Shown here: positions 16,227 to 25,426 of the stretch, in pieces
Layout: every line of letters starts with the position of its first letter
Position numbering within the stretch: the stretch's first letter is position 1
Source: Solirubrobacterales bacterium
Lineage (GTDB): Bacteria; Actinomycetota; Thermoleophilia; Solirubrobacterales; Solirubrobacteraceae
Reading direction: 5' to 3'
Assembly (NCBI GenBank): GCA_025963965.1
Contig: JAOPZS010000081.1
Coordinates: 1 to 33,795, forward strand
DNA length: 33,795 nt
Notes under the pieces: generated by a model
What the model was told of the DNA's origin: nothing
The model's input: the letters and a program-made list of their open reading frames with translations, nothing else
The model's database searches: none
Position numbers and translations under genes: made by a program

Positions 16227-16757
16227 TCAGGGGGCGTTGCCCTCCTTGCAGATCGTGGAGTGCAGCTCCCTCGTGAGCTTCGCGACCTGCTCCGTCAGCT
16301 GGGTGTTCTGGGCGAGCATCCGCGAGTGCTGCTCGGCCATCGACTTGTCCTCGTCGAGCACCTCGGCCTGCCGGGCCTCGTAGGCCTGCTCCCGTTTGAT
16401 CTCCGCCTCGCGGTGCTCCCGGACGGCTTCGTCACGGATCTTGTCGCGGTCGGCCTGGCGCGTCTGCGCGAGCAGGATCAGCGGCGCCGCGTATGCCGCC
16501 TGCAATGAGAAGGCGAGGTTCAGCGCGATGAACGGATAGCGGTCCCAGGCGATCGTGTCCGTGATCGCGAGCGCGTTGAGGACGATCCAGAGGAGGACGA
16601 GCCCGGTTTGGCCGAGGATGAACTTCGGCGTGCCGAAGAACCGTGCGAAGCGCTCGGCCTGCACGCCGAACGTGTCCCCGCCGAACGGCCTGTGGCGGTC
16701 GACGGGAGGCTCGCCGGGGCCGGGTGCGGGGGTCGCGCCGGGGGCTTCCGTTGCCAC
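16227..16757 (-). CDS. DUF1003 membrane protein
   Basis: 176 residues. A disordered N-terminus is followed by FGTPKFILGQTGLVLLWIVL (first membrane helix), WDRYPFIALNLAFSLQAAYA (second helix) and APLILLAQTRQADRDK. This is the hallmark two-helix DUF1003 pattern. The C-terminal 75 residues are charged and heptad-like (REAEIKREQAYEARQAEV, QLTEQVAKLTREL), predicted as a coiled coil in the cytoplasm. Molecular function of the family is not known to me. GTG start at 16757 with no clear Shine-Dalgarno or -10 box. Confidence 0.88.
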   Translation of the reverse strand: MATEAPGATPAPGPGEPPVDRHRPFGGDTFGVQAERFARFFGTPKFILGQTGLVLLWIVLNALAITDTIAWDRYPFIALNLAFSLQAAYAAPLILLAQTRQADRDKIRDEAVREHREAEIKREQAYEARQAEVLDEDKSMAEQHSRMLAQNTQLTEQVAKLTRELHSTICKEGNAP

Positions 16758-16832
16758 GGCACCATGTTTCGGGCGCCGCCGAGGATGTCCTGCCGCGACG
16801 GGAGCCCGAGCCGGCGGGCGGAGCGGATGCGC

Positions 16833-18662
16833 TCAGTTCGTGCGCAGCGGCGGAACGGGGCAGGCGATCGGCCGGGCAGGCGCGATGCGCCAGTGCATCG
16901 CCGCCAGCAGGTGCCCGAACGCGGCCGGGTGGCGCGGCGCGATCTCCCCGAGCAGCGCGATCACCGAGTCGCCGTGGCGCTCGTAGCGCTCCTCGCCCGT
17001 CAGCTGTGCAAGCCGCAGCAGGCCTGCGGCGGCGCTCGACGCGCCGGCCGGGATCGGGCTGTCCTCGAGGTCCTTGCGCCTGACGATCAGCGACTGGTCG
17101 GCGGCGGTCGAGAAGAAGCCGCCCTGCTCCGGGTCGGCGAAGCGCTCGATCGTCTCGTCGGCCAGCTCCACGGCCAGCTCGAACCAGCGCTCCTGGCACG
17201 TCGCTTCGAACAGCACGATCGCCGCCTCCAGCAGGTAGGCGTAGTCCTCCAGGAAGCCATCGATCTTGGCCTGTCCGCCGTTGTAGGTGCGCAGCAGCCG
17301 TCCGCGCTCGTCGCGCAGGTCGCGCAGGATGAACTCGGCGCAGCCGAGCGCCGCCGCCGTCAGCTCCTCGCCGGTCCCGGGCGCCACGTCCGCCGGCGGA
17401 TCGGCGCTCAGGGCCGCCCCGGCCTCGGCCAGCACGGGGATCATCAGGGCGTTCCACGACGTCAGGCGCTTCTCGTCGAGCGCCGGCGGGACACGCTCGG
17501 CACGTGCGGCCAGGAGCCGCGAGCGGATCCTCTCGCGCTGCTCGGGCGGCGGCTCGGCACCGCGGGCCGTGAGCACGTTGAGGCCCGGCTCGGGGTGGTG
17601 CGGGTCGGAGAAGTTCCCCGCCTCGCTGACCCCCAGCCACTCCAGCGCGGCCGCTGCGTCCTCGCCGAGCAGCTCGCGCAGCTCGTCCGCGCGCCATACG
17701 TAGTAACGGCCCTCGATGCCCTCCGAGTCGGCGTCGAGGGCCGAGAAGAAGCCACCCTCGGCACCGCGCATCTCGCGCAGCGCCCAGCCGAGCGTGTCGA
17801 GGCACACCTGCAAGAAGCGCGGCTCTCCGCCGGCCTGCCAGGCATGCAGGTACACGCGGGCCAGGAGCGCGTTGTCGTAGAGCATCTTCTCGAAGTGGGG
17901 CACCGTCCAGCCGGCGTCGACGCTGTAGCGCGCGAAGCCGCCGCCGAGCTGGTCGTGGATGCCGCCGGCCGCCATCGCGCGCAGCGTCGTGCCGGCCAAC
18001 TCGCTCTCCCCGCGCGCCAGCAGGAACTCGAGCACCGACGCCTGAGGGAACTTCGGCGCACCGCCAAATCCGCCGTGCACGGCATCGAACGTCTGGCGAA
18101 GGTTCTCGACGGCCCGCTCGAGCGCCTCCTCGGTCACGGCCCCGGCGGTCGGCGACAGGCGCGCCGCGCCGGAAAGCTGCACGCGCAGCTTCTCTCCGCC
18201 CGCGCGGATCTGATCGCCGTTCTCGCGCCATGACTCGGCGATCGCCTGTAGCACCTGCGTCCACGCCGGCATGCCGTGGCGCGGCTCCGGCGGGAAGTAC
18301 GTGCCGCCGTAGAACGGGATCTGCTCAGGCGTCAGAAACACGTTCAGCGGCCACCCGCCGCGGCCGGTCATGCCCTGCACGGCCTCCATGTAGAGCGAGT
18401 CGACATCGGGGCGCTCCTCGCGGTCGACCTTCACGCACACGAACTCCTCGTTCATCACCGCCGCGGTCGCAGGGTCCTCGAAGGACTCACGCTCCATCAC
18501 GTGGCACCAGTGGCACGAGGAATAGCCGATCGACACGAGCACTGGGACGCCGCGCTCGGCTGCCGTGGCGAAGGCCTCGGCGCCCCATGGCACCCACTCC
18601 ACCGGGTTCTCGGCGTGCTGAAGGAGGTAGGGGGAGGTCTCGCGCGCGAGGGCGTTGGCCAC
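16833..18662 (-). CDS. Thioredoxin-fold DUF255 protein (YyaL/SSP411 family)
   Basis: 609 residues. The N-terminal thioredoxin-like DUF255 domain starts [20 protein letters not shown] and has the C-x-x-C in [18 protein letters not shown] (C50, C53), then [18 protein letters not shown] and [14 protein letters not shown]. The remaining 400 residues are an alpha/alpha-toroid resembling N-acylglucosamine 2-epimerase-like domains ([32 protein letters not shown]). Biochemical role not established. GTG at 18662 is chosen because family homology begins there and a TACCCT box lies 6 nt upstream. It starts 4 nt after the stop of the S33-type hydrolase upstream, so both separate and joint transcription are possible. 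Confidence 0.9.
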   Translation of the reverse strand: MANALARETSPYLLQHAENPVEWVPWGAEAFATAAERGVPVLVSIGYSSCHWCHVMERESFEDPATAAVMNEEFVCVKVDREERPDVDSLYMEAVQGMTGRGGWPLNVFLTPEQIPFYGGTYFPPEPRHGMPAWTQVLQAIAESWRENGDQIRAGGEKLRVQLSGAARLSPTAGAVTEEALERAVENLRQTFDAVHGGFGGAPKFPQASVLEFLLARGESELAGTTLRAMAAGGIHDQLGGGFARYSVDAGWTVPHFEKMLYDNALLARVYLHAWQAGGEPRFLQVCLDTLGWALREMRGAEGGFFSALDADSEGIEGRYYVWRADELRELLGEDAAAALEWLGVSEAGNFSDPHHPEPGLNVLTARGAEPPPEQRERIRSRLLAARAERVPPALDEKRLTSWNALMIPVLAEAGAALSADPPADVAPGTGEELTAAALGCAEFILRDLRDERGRLLRTYNGGQAKIDGFLEDYAYLLEAAIVLFEATCQERWFELAVELADETIERFADPEQGGFFSTAADQSLIVRRKDLEDSPIPAGASSAAAGLLRLAQLTGEERYERHGDSVIALLGEIAPRHPAAFGHLLAAMHWRIAPARPIACPVPPLRTN

Positions 18663-18666
18663 GCGC

Positions 18667-20673
18667 TCAGGGTAGCTGCGTGAGCGCCGGCGGGAGCGCT
18701 GCGCCAAGGCGCTCGCGGCCGAGCCGCGAGAGCACGAGCGGCGCGGCCGGCCATTCGCCGTCGCTGCCCGCCCGCGAGAGCCGGACCTTCGCCAGGCTGA
18801 GGTCGAAGCTGCGCCCGCCCAGCGCGCCGGTCACGCGGCGCGAGGAGGAGCCGAGATGGATCTGACCGGCGGCGGCCTGGGCCCCGCTCACGCGGATCGT
18901 GCTGGCGAGCAGGCGGCCTTTCTTGACCGGGAAGACGCCGGTGAGGCGCACGCCGGGGACGAACGACAGGTCGTGCAGCGCCGCCGTGTGCGCCGTGAGC
19001 CGTGCGAAGCCGCCGTGCAGGCCGCCGAAGCTCGCCCCGCTGGGCAGGCTGGCGTCAGCCTGCAACGTCGCGGCGATCACCTGCCGGTTGAGGTCGAGCA
19101 GCGTGTCGAGCGCCGCCACCAGCGTGCGCCCCGGCCGGCCCGCGAGCGCGGCAGGGGGACGAATCCGCGTGAGGCGCCGTGGCGTCACGGGGGTCGGCGC
19201 CAGCACGTCGCGCGTCGAGGTGCACGGCGCGACCGGCTGGCCCGAGAAGAACGCCGCGAGCGCCTTCGCCGCGCAGCCGGTGAGGTCGCTGCCGATCACC
19301 GAGTGGCCCGTGAACGGAACGACCTCGACCTGAGCCCCTGCGATCAGCGCGGCGACGCGGCGGGCGCCGGAGGTCGGCGTGCGCAGGTCCTGGGCTCCGG
19401 AGAGGATCAGCGTCGGCACGCTCGGCAGCGACGCCGCCGGCGGCGGTGGGGGCGAGGCGTACGGCCACGCGTGGCACGCTTCGACCAGGCTCGCCCGGAG
19501 CGCCGTCGGCGCATCGAACGGCGCGAACGCCGCGGCGGGCTGCGCGCGCAGGTAGCCGAGCGCTTCGGCCAGTCGCGTCGCCGCCGGCGCGGCGCGCTGC
19601 CAGGGGAACGGCGCCTCCTCGCAGGTCGTCGCCACGAACAGCGCTTCGTCGGTTGCTTCTTCGCTGCTCGCCTTGACCTCGCCGGCCGGGATGTTCGGGA
19701 TCAGCCCCTCTGAGAGCGCCTGCAGGCGCAGCAGCGGATCGGGGTCGCCGCGCAGCGACGAGCGGATCGCCGCCGGCAGCAGCGCCCGCACGGCCGGGTT
19801 GAGGTCGCCGGCCTCGAGGATGCCGAGCAGGCCGCGCTCGCTCAGCTCGGTTTCGTGGCGCTTGCCGAGCCCGTCGTAGACCGAGCCGCGGAGCGGGTGC
19901 TTGCGCAGTCGCCCGACCAGCTGCGTCAGGTCCGCGAGCGGTTCCGGCGTGATCCCCGAGCAGCGGCCTTCGGCGCACAGCCCGCGGAGGACTTCGCCGA
20001 TCGCCTTGAAGGTCGGTATCGCGAACGGTTCCGGGCCGTCGGTCGGGACGACCGAGTCGAGCACCAGCGCTTCGACGTGCTGAGGGAAGCGTTCGGCGTA
20101 CTCGAGCGCGACCTTCGTGCCGTAGGAGGTCCCGTACAGGACGAGCTTTTCATAGCCGGTCGCCAGGCGCAGCGCCTCGATGTCGCGAACGGATTCCTGC
20201 GTGGTGAACGCGCCGCGGGCGGGCCCGATCTGTTCGGCGCAGTCGGCGAACAGACGGCTCAGCGACGTCGCGCTGAAGCGTTCCAGAGCCGTGCAGCTGA
20301 GCGGGTCCGAAGAGCCCGTGCCGCGCTGGTCGAACACGAGCAGGTCGCGCGAGTGCAGCGCCGCCGCCATCGACTTGGCGTTGAATTCCGCGAACGGCAG
20401 CGCCGGCTGTCCCGGGCCGCCGGCAAGCGCCACGAGCGCGGACGAGGCGCGCTGCGTGCCGGCGAGCTTGCGCGCGACGCTCAGCGTGATCGTGCCGGGG
20501 ACCGCCCCGGAGCGGTCCAGCGGCACCGGCACGTTCGTGCAGGACAGCGCCGGCTGCCCGCTGCACGGCAGGAAGTTAAGCGCCGAGGAAGCGTTCGAGG
20601 CGGCCGGCCAAAAGGCGGCTGCGAGCAGCGGCAGCAGAGCCGTCAGGACCGAGAGCGTGACGCGCCGCGGCAT
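18667..20673 (-). CDS. Secreted S33-type alpha/beta-hydrolase (tripeptidyl aminopeptidase-like), copy 2
   Basis: 668 residues from the ATG at 20673. A signal peptide ([20 protein letters not shown], cleavage near NAS-S) precedes a TAP-type alpha/beta-hydrolase. Oxyanion/HGGPG-equivalent is [15 protein letters not shown], followed by [17 protein letters not shown]. The nucleophile is S183 in [10 protein letters not shown], the acid is the Asp in [14 protein letters not shown], and the base is the His in [14 protein letters not shown]-like C-terminal segment is followed by about 150 residues of a beta-rich extension also found in the neighbour. Expected to act outside the cell on peptides or esters. 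Its first 98 nt overlap the end of the paralogous gene upstream; a TATTGT box 8 nt before the ATG supports this start. Confidence 0.85.
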   Translation of the reverse strand: MPRRVTLSVLTALLPLLAAAFWPAASNASSALNFLPCSGQPALSCTNVPVPLDRSGAVPGTITLSVARKLAGTQRASSALVALAGGPGQPALPFAEFNAKSMAAALHSRDLLVFDQRGTGSSDPLSCTALERFSATSLSRLFADCAEQIGPARGAFTTQESVRDIEALRLATGYEKLVLYGTSYGTKVALEYAERFPQHVEALVLDSVVPTDGPEPFAIPTFKAIGEVLRGLCAEGRCSGITPEPLADLTQLVGRLRKHPLRGSVYDGLGKRHETELSERGLLGILEAGDLNPAVRALLPAAIRSSLRGDPDPLLRLQALSEGLIPNIPAGEVKASSEEATDEALFVATTCEEAPFPWQRAAPAATRLAEALGYLRAQPAAAFAPFDAPTALRASLVEACHAWPYASPPPPPAASLPSVPTLILSGAQDLRTPTSGARRVAALIAGAQVEVVPFTGHSVIGSDLTGCAAKALAAFFSGQPVAPCTSTRDVLAPTPVTPRRLTRIRPPAALAGRPGRTLVAALDTLLDLNRQVIAATLQADASLPSGASFGGLHGGFARLTAHTAALHDLSFVPGVRLTGVFPVKKGRLLASTIRVSGAQAAAGQIHLGSSSRRVTGALGGRSFDLSLAKVRLSRAGSDGEWPAAPLVLSRLGRERLGAALPPALTQLP
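18669..18674 (-). promoter_or_regulatory. -10-like box of the DUF255 gene
   Basis: TACCCT on the minus strand, 6 nt before the GTG at 18662 and overlapping the stop of the upstream gene. Confidence 0.3.
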
Positions 20674-22552
20674 CGCTTCCGACAATAGCCGTCGCGCGTT
20701 CTCCGCTCGCCGACAGGCGGACATGAAGTCCGCCGAGCGTGCCGACGAGCATGTGGTGGGAGCCGAGTCGCAGGATCCCTGCCGAGGCGCCTCGGCCGCC
20801 GATTCGCAGATGCGCGGATTCCGCGCGCAGCGCGCCGCTCACGGTCATGCCGGGGACGAACGAGTAGCCGTGAAAGCTCACGCCGCCGCCGGTCAGCTTC
20901 GCCCAGCCCGCGCGCAGGCCGCCGACCCGCAGCGACGGCTGGCTGAGGAGGGCTTCGGCGTTGGCCGTCGTTTCGATCGCCAAGGCGAGCTGCCTCCCGA
21001 GGTCGCCGATCGTCAGCTGCACGGCGCGGGCGGTGCGGCCGGGCAGACCGCTGTAGCCGTGCAGGGGAGCGATCGCCGCGACCCGCGGCGGTGCGAGCGG
21101 CGGCGGGCGCAGCCTGCTCGGCACGGGTGTCGCGTGGCATGGGGAGATCCGGCGCGAGGCGAACAGTGCCTGCAGCGCCTTCGCGGCGCAGCCGCTGAAG
21201 TCGGCGCCGAGCACGGAGTGCCCGACCCTGGGCACGACGAGCACGTGCGAGCCGGGGATCGCTCGAGCCACTTCACGCGCATTGGAGGTAGGCGTGCGCA
21301 TGTCGTAGGCGCCGCTCAGGATCACCGTCGGGACTGCCGGGAGCGGGCCGTCCGAGGCCGGCGGGAACGGCGTCGCGAACGGCCAGTACGCGCACGCCGG
21401 GATGTCGCTCAGCCTGAGCGCGTCGGTGGCGTCGAACGGGGCGAAGGCCGCCGCGCCGAGCGAGCGGGCTGCACTGCGCGCCTGCGCGAGACGCGCCGCC
21501 GGGCTCGCCGCGCGGCTCCACGGGAACGCCTCGTCCTCGCAGCTGGTCGCGTAGTACAGGGGGACGTCGATGCCCTCCGCTTCGACTTCTTCTTCGCTCG
21601 GGATCATCGCGACGAGCCGCGCCAGGGGTGCGTCGTCGCCCAGCGCGGCCGAGCGAGCGCTGCTCACGAGGCTCGCGCGAAGCGCCCCCGAGAAATCGCC
21701 GGTCAGCAGTGCGCTCAGCACCCCCTGGGCCTTGACGGCGATCCGCCGGGACTTGCCGGCCGGGCTCACGACGCGGCCGTGAAGGCCTCCGCCGTGGATG
21801 CGCGACAGCACACGCGCGAGGTCACCGGCCGGGTCGCTCGTGACGTGCCGGCAGGCCCCCTGGGTGCAGACTTCGCGCAGCACGCGTGAGACGGCGGCGA
21901 AGCTCGAGCGGTCGAAGGCTTCCGGGCCGCCGGGCGGCACGACCGAGTCGAGGATCAGCGCTTCGACGCGGTCCGGGTGCGCCTGCGCGTACTCCTCGGC
22001 GACCTTGGTCCCGTAGCTGGTCCCGTACAGGACGAGCTTCTCGTAGCCGGCGGCCTGGCGGATCGCCTCGATGTCGGCGACGCTTGCGCCGGTCCCGTAG
22101 TAGGCCCGCGCCGATCCGAGCTGGGCCGCGCAGGCTGTGACCGCGGCCGGGGGCGGCGTGGCGGCGCGGACGTGCCTGAAGGCGCGGCAGGACAGCGCGC
22201 CCGATTCGCCGGTCCCGCGCTGGTCGAACACGATCAGGTCGCGCGTCGCCGCGATCGGGCCGAGCTGTTCGGCGAAGTCTTCGGCGAAGGGGAGCGCCGG
22301 CTGACCCGGACCGCCGGCCAGCGCGACGATCGCGGTGCGCGCTTCGCCGATCGCCGCTCGGTGGCGCCTGAGCGCGAGCTTCAGCGTGCCGCCCGTCGCG
22401 CCGCTCGGGTCAAGCGCGACGCGCAGGCTCGCGCACGCGAAGTTGTTGGTGCCGGCGCACGGCTTGTAGAGAACCGACGCGCCGGCCGGTGCCGGAAGGC
22501 ACATCGCGATTGTCGCTGCCAGCGCGGCCGAGCATCCCGTGAACCGTTGCAC
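20576..22552 (-). CDS. Secreted S33-type alpha/beta-hydrolase, copy 1
   Basis: 658 residues from the GTG at 22552. Signal peptide with CSAALAATIAMCLPAPAGA, cleaved near residue 25. Catalytic elements: [35 protein letters not shown], nucleophile S179 in [10 protein letters not shown], acid D417 in ILSGAYDMRTPTS, base H445 in RVGHSVLGAD. After the TAP-like segment a roughly 190-residue extension (from about 470) matches that of copy 2, so the two arose by duplication. The GTG is supported by a TAGATT box exactly 7 nt upstream; the frame is open further upstream but unlike protein. The last 98 nt overlap copy 2. Divergent from ridA. Confidence 0.85.
   Translation of the reverse strand: MQRFTGCSAALAATIAMCLPAPAGASVLYKPCAGTNNFACASLRVALDPSGATGGTLKLALRRHRAAIGEARTAIVALAGGPGQPALPFAEDFAEQLGPIAATRDLIVFDQRGTGESGALSCRAFRHVRAATPPPAAVTACAAQLGSARAYYGTGASVADIEAIRQAAGYEKLVLYGTSYGTKVAEEYAQAHPDRVEALILDSVVPPGGPEAFDRSSFAAVSRVLREVCTQGACRHVTSDPAGDLARVLSRIHGGGLHGRVVSPAGKSRRIAVKAQGVLSALLTGDFSGALRASLVSSARSAALGDDAPLARLVAMIPSEEEVEAEGIDVPLYYATSCEDEAFPWSRAASPAARLAQARSAARSLGAAAFAPFDATDALRLSDIPACAYWPFATPFPPASDGPLPAVPTVILSGAYDMRTPTSNAREVARAIPGSHVLVVPRVGHSVLGADFSGCAAKALQALFASRRISPCHATPVPSRLRPPPLAPPRVAAIAPLHGYSGLPGRTARAVQLTIGDLGRQLALAIETTANAEALLSQPSLRVGGLRAGWAKLTGGGVSFHGYSFVPGMTVSGALRAESAHLRIGGRGASAGILRLGSHHMLVGTLGGLHVRLSASGERATAIVGSDAAARHALGPDGSAAAARSRLLAGRLERFLGA
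20682..20687 (-). promoter_or_regulatory. -10-like box of hydrolase copy 2
   Basis: TATTGT on the minus strand, 8 nt before the ATG at 20673, lying inside the coding region of copy 1. Confidence 0.3.
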
Positions 22553-22559
22553 TCCTCGG

Positions 22560-22565
22560 AATCTA
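22560..22565 (-). promoter_or_regulatory. -10 box of hydrolase copy 1 (leaderless type)
   Basis: TAGATT on the minus strand, exactly 7 nt before the GTG at 22552. GAGGA also abuts the GTG but is too close to act as a ribosome site for it. Confidence 0.45.
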
Positions 22566-22628
22566 TTCGACGGTCGGTCCGGCGGGTCCGACAGCCGGGC
22601 TGGGGTGCTCAGGGCGACACGGTCGCGG

Positions 22629-22634
22629 TAGGGT
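22629..22634 (+). promoter_or_regulatory. -10 box of ridA (leaderless type)
   Basis: TAGGGT exactly 7 nt before the ATG at 22642, matching the glnA arrangement base for base in the hexamer. Confidence 0.45.
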
Positions 22635-22641
22635 GCTGGCG

Positions 22642-23031
22642 ATGTCCGCCGAGCGAGAAGCCGTCCGGGCCGCCGGCGCGCCGGCCGCGATCGGGCCCTA
22701 CAGTCACGCGATCCGCGCCGGAGGGCTGCTGTTCTGCTCGGGTCAGATACCGCTCGACGCGAGCAGCGGCGAGCTCGTGGGGGAGACCCCGGCCGAGCAG
22801 GCGCGCCGCTGCCTGGAGAACCTCGCCAGCGTGTGCGCGGCGGCCGGCACATCGCTGAGCGCCGCGGTCAAGCTGACCGTCTACATGACCGACCTCGGCG
22901 CGTTCGCCGAGGTCAACGACGTGTACGGCTCCTTCTTCGAGGGGGAGGATCCGCCGGCGCGGGTGGCCGTCGGAGTCGCCGCCCTGCCGAAGGGGGCGCA
23001 GGTCGAGATCGACGCGGTGGTCGCGCTCTAG
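22642..23031 (+). CDS. ridA: RidA/YjgF family enamine/imine deaminase
   Basis: 129 residues from the ATG at 22642. Hydrolyses reactive 2-aminoacrylate and related enamines produced by PLP enzymes; trimeric and cytoplasmic. Motifs: AIGPYSHAIRAGGLLFCSGQ, TPAEQARRCLENLASVCAAAG, VKLTVYMTDLGAFAEVNDVY and ARVAVGVAALPKGAQVEIDA with the conserved Arg and Glu of the active pocket. The four-nucleotide end overlap with the convergent marR gene (23028-23031) leaves no room for a separate terminator. Confidence 0.93.
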   Translation: MSAEREAVRAAGAPAAIGPYSHAIRAGGLLFCSGQIPLDASSGELVGETPAEQARRCLENLASVCAAAGTSLSAAVKLTVYMTDLGAFAEVNDVYGSFFEGEDPPARVAVGVAALPKGAQVEIDAVVAL

Positions 23032-23495
23032 GCTGCGGTGCCGGCGCCGACCGGCACGGCCGGTCCGTCAGCGGGCTCGACGCCGCGCAGAGCGCGTGTC
23101 AACAGCTGCCACAGGACCCTGCGCTCGTCGTCGTCGAGCGCTCGCAGCACGTCGTCCTCGACGGTCTCCTGGGCGCGCTCGGCGCGCTCGAGCGCGCCCG
23201 CCCCCGCCGGCGTCAGTTGCACGACGTGGCGGCGACGGTCGAGCAGGTCGCGCTGCCTGGTCGCGTAACCGATCTCCTCGAGCTCGTTGAGCAGCAGCAC
23301 CACGTTGTTCGCGTCCATGCAGAACGCGTCGCCCAGCTCCTGCTGAGGACATGCCTCGTGGTCGCGCAGGAACGTCAGCGCGACGAGGTGGCGCAGCTGC
23401 ATTCCCAGCTGCTCCTCGTTCGTGCGCCGGTAGACCTGCTTGGCCAGCCGGGTGAGCAGCACCATCGAACCTGGTGCACAACGACTCTCCGCCAT
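23028..23495 (-). CDS. MarR-family transcriptional regulator
   Basis: 155 residues from the ATG at 23495, chosen for the AAGGTGA ribosome site 6 nt upstream; in-frame ATGs at 23516 and 23531 are alternatives. The winged-helix pattern is clear: QLRHLVALTFLRDHEACPQQ, ELGDAFCMDANNVVLLLNEL (recognition helix), EEIGYATRQRDLLDRRRHVV (wing, D-x-R-R motif) and LTPAGAGALERAE. It diverges from a DHA2-family efflux pump and very likely represses it and itself until a ligand binds; the 15 bp palindrome at 23576-23590 is the operator candidate. Confidence 0.9.
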   Translation of the reverse strand: MAESRCAPGSMVLLTRLAKQVYRRTNEEQLGMQLRHLVALTFLRDHEACPQQELGDAFCMDANNVVLLLNELEEIGYATRQRDLLDRRRHVVQLTPAGAGALERAERAQETVEDDVLRALDDDERRVLWQLLTRALRGVEPADGPAVPVGAGTAA

Positions 23496-23575
23496 CTCAA
23501 TCACCTTACCCGTCATCGTCAAATCTGTCATCACTCTAGCACCGATTGTAATTTTTATGTTGATTATCCCTGAAC

Positions 23576-23590
23576 CAAGGATCATCCTTG
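23576..23590. promoter_or_regulatory. Palindromic operator candidate for the MarR regulator
   Basis: CAAGGATCATCCTTG is a perfect 7+1+7 inverted repeat, centred 44 bp before the transporter ATG and about 88 bp before the marR start. A further AAGGAT half-site lies at 23617-23622 over the transporter's ribosome site. The 23496-23626 gap is distinctly A+T-richer than its surroundings, as expected for a divergent promoter region. Confidence 0.55.
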
Positions 23591-23626
23591 ATATGGTGCA
23601 TCTCACCGCAACAAGGAAGGATCTGC

Positions 23627-25153
23627 ATGTCAGCCGTGACCAACCTCTTTCGCACCACAACCGCCGGCGCCGGCGCGCAATCGGAGCGCCGCCGCTGGAT
23701 AGCCCTCGGCGTGCTCTGCCTCGGACAGCTGATGATGGTTCTCGACTCGACGATCGTGAACGTCGCGCTGCCCTCGATCCAGCACGACCTGCACTTCACG
23801 CAGAGCAGCCTGACGTGGGTGATCGATGGCTACCTGATCACCTTCGGAGGCCTGCTGCTGCTGGCCGGCCGCCTCGGCGACCTGGTCGGGCGAAAGCGCG
23901 TCTTCCTGACCGGCCTCGTGCTGTTCACGGCCGCGTCGGTGCTGTGCGGGCTGGCCACCAGCCAGGGCATGCTGATCGCCTTCCGGCTGTTGCAGGGAGC
24001 CGGTGGCGCCGTGGCGTCGAGCGTGATCCTCGCGATCATCGTGACCGAGTTCCCCGAGCGCGCCGACCAGGCGAAGGCGATGGGGCTCTACGCGTTCGTA
24101 TCGGCCGGGGGCGGCTCGATCGGCCTGCTGGCGGGAGGCGCTCTGACGCAGTCCCTGGACTGGCACTGGATCTTCTTCGTCAACGTCCCGGTCGGGATCG
24201 CGGCCTTCGTGCTCGGCTCCGCCCTGATCGAGGAGAACGAGGGGATCGGCCTGTCCGGCGGCGTCGACGTGCTCGGCTCGATCCTGATCACCGCCGCGAC
24301 GATGCTCGGCGCCTTCGCGATCGTGAAGTCCAGCGAATACGGGATCGGCTCGGTGCGCACGCTCGGTATCGGCGGCGCCTCGCTGGCCCTGCTGGCCGGC
24401 TTCCTGGCGCTCGAGTCCCGAATCGAGAACCCGATCATGCCGCTGCGGATCCTGCGGCTGCGGATGCTGATGGGCTCCAGCCTCGTGCGCGGGATGCTCA
24501 TCACGGGCATGTTCTCGGCCTTCTTCCTCGGCTCGCTGTTCCTCGAGCGCGTGCTCGGCTACAACGCGATCCAGACCGGACTCGCGTTCATGCCGCTGAC
24601 GCTTTCGATCGCGGCGATGTCGATGGGCGGCTCCTCGCGCCTGGTCACCCGCTTCGGGCAGGTGCCGACGCTGGCCGGGGGCCTGGTCGGGATCATCGCC
24701 GGGCTCTCGCTGCTCGCGACGCAGGGCGTCGGAGCGAGCTACTTCCCGGGGCTGTTCGTGGCCTTCACGCTGATGGGCCTCGGCGCCGGCGCCTCGTTCC
24801 TGCCCCTGCTGACGATCGGCATGTCGGACGCGCCGCGCCGCGACGCCGGGCTCGCATCGGGCATCGTCAATGTCTCGGTGCAGCTGTTCGGAGCGATCGG
24901 CCTGGCCACGCTCGGGACGATCGCCACCGACCACAGCAAGACGCTGACCGCGCAGGGCGAAGGTGCTCTGGCGGCGCTGACGGGCGGGTACCACCTGTCC
25001 TACGTCGTCGCCGCGGTATTCGTGGCGGTCGGGATCCTCGCCGCCCTGCTCGTGCTGCGGGCGCCGTCCCAGCCCGTCACGCAGGAGGCCGATGAGGAGC
25101 TGGAGCGCATCGAGGCGATCCAGGCCGCCGAGCCGGTGGCGCAGGCGGCATGA
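23627..25153 (+). CDS. DHA2-family (EmrB/QacA-type) drug efflux transporter
   Basis: 508 residues with about 14 hydrophobic helices, the size of DHA2-family proton-driven multidrug exporters. Motifs: LDSTIVNVALPSIQHDL in helix 1 (motif D1), GGLLLLAGRLGDLVGRKRVF (motif A), RLLQGAGGAVASSVILAI (motif B) and WHWIFFVNVPVGIAAFVLG after helix 5. ATG at 23627 follows AAGGAAGG, a good ribosome site. Adjacent divergent MarR regulator suggests induction by its toxic substrate, which cannot be identified from sequence. A 77-codon ORF overlaps its stop. Confidence 0.94.
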   Translation: MSAVTNLFRTTTAGAGAQSERRRWIALGVLCLGQLMMVLDSTIVNVALPSIQHDLHFTQSSLTWVIDGYLITFGGLLLLAGRLGDLVGRKRVFLTGLVLFTAASVLCGLATSQGMLIAFRLLQGAGGAVASSVILAIIVTEFPERADQAKAMGLYAFVSAGGGSIGLLAGGALTQSLDWHWIFFVNVPVGIAAFVLGSALIEENEGIGLSGGVDVLGSILITAATMLGAFAIVKSSEYGIGSVRTLGIGGASLALLAGFLALESRIENPIMPLRILRLRMLMGSSLVRGMLITGMFSAFFLGSLFLERVLGYNAIQTGLAFMPLTLSIAAMSMGGSSRLVTRFGQVPTLAGGLVGIIAGLSLLATQGVGASYFPGLFVAFTLMGLGAGASFLPLLTIGMSDAPRRDAGLASGIVNVSVQLFGAIGLATLGTIATDHSKTLTAQGEGALAALTGGYHLSYVVAAVFVAVGILAALLVLRAPSQPVTQEADEELERIEAIQAAEPVAQAA

Positions 25154-25383
25154 GCGCCCTGGCACGCCACACCGAGAACGCGACGCCCCGCCTGGGAGCA
25201 CACGGCGTGCCGGCCGTCGCCGGGCGCGCGCGGCGCGCCGAGGCGGGCACCGTCACGGAGATGGCGCGCTCGCTGCTGCGCGAAGCCGGCAGCGGCCTGG
25301 GCACCGAACGTCGCCATGGCTCCGCCCGGGTGGGGCGGATCGAGCCGGCCCGGGCGCAGGCGCCGGTCTCGGAGGCGGCCTGA
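25150..25383 (+). CDS. Possible 77-residue protein coupled to the efflux gene
   Basis: The ATG overlaps the TGA of the transporter (ATGA). The product (MSALARHTENATPRLGAHGV ...) is Ala/Arg/Gly-rich with no recognisable motif, and such composition arises easily by chance in this DNA. The coupling arrangement is the main argument for it. Confidence 0.25.
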   Translation: MSALARHTENATPRLGAHGVPAVAGRARRAEAGTVTEMARSLLREAGSGLGTERRHGSARVGRIEPARAQAPVSEAA

Positions 25384-25426
25384 GCGGGCGCCGGGCCGGG
25401 AGCCGAGGTGCGCGTGGCGCGCGCGC

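Noticed and set aside
16432..18264. A minus-strand open frame of about 600 codons overlapping the DUF255 and DUF1003 genes
   Set aside because: Low-complexity Arg/Ala/Gly translation in the wrong frame of two recognisable genes.
18667..22552. Recent duplication of the two hydrolases by a mobile element
   Set aside because: The copies are clearly diverged in sequence and no repeats or insertion-sequence remnants flank them; an old tandem duplication is sufficient.
22553..22559. GAGGA next to the GTG at 22552 as a Shine-Dalgarno
   Set aside because: It abuts the start codon, too close to work; the TAGATT box 7 nt upstream explains the start better.
22553..22852. N-terminal extension of hydrolase copy 1 by about 100 residues
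   Set aside because: Arg/Pro-rich, runs through the ridA promoter and gene, and would bury the signal peptide.
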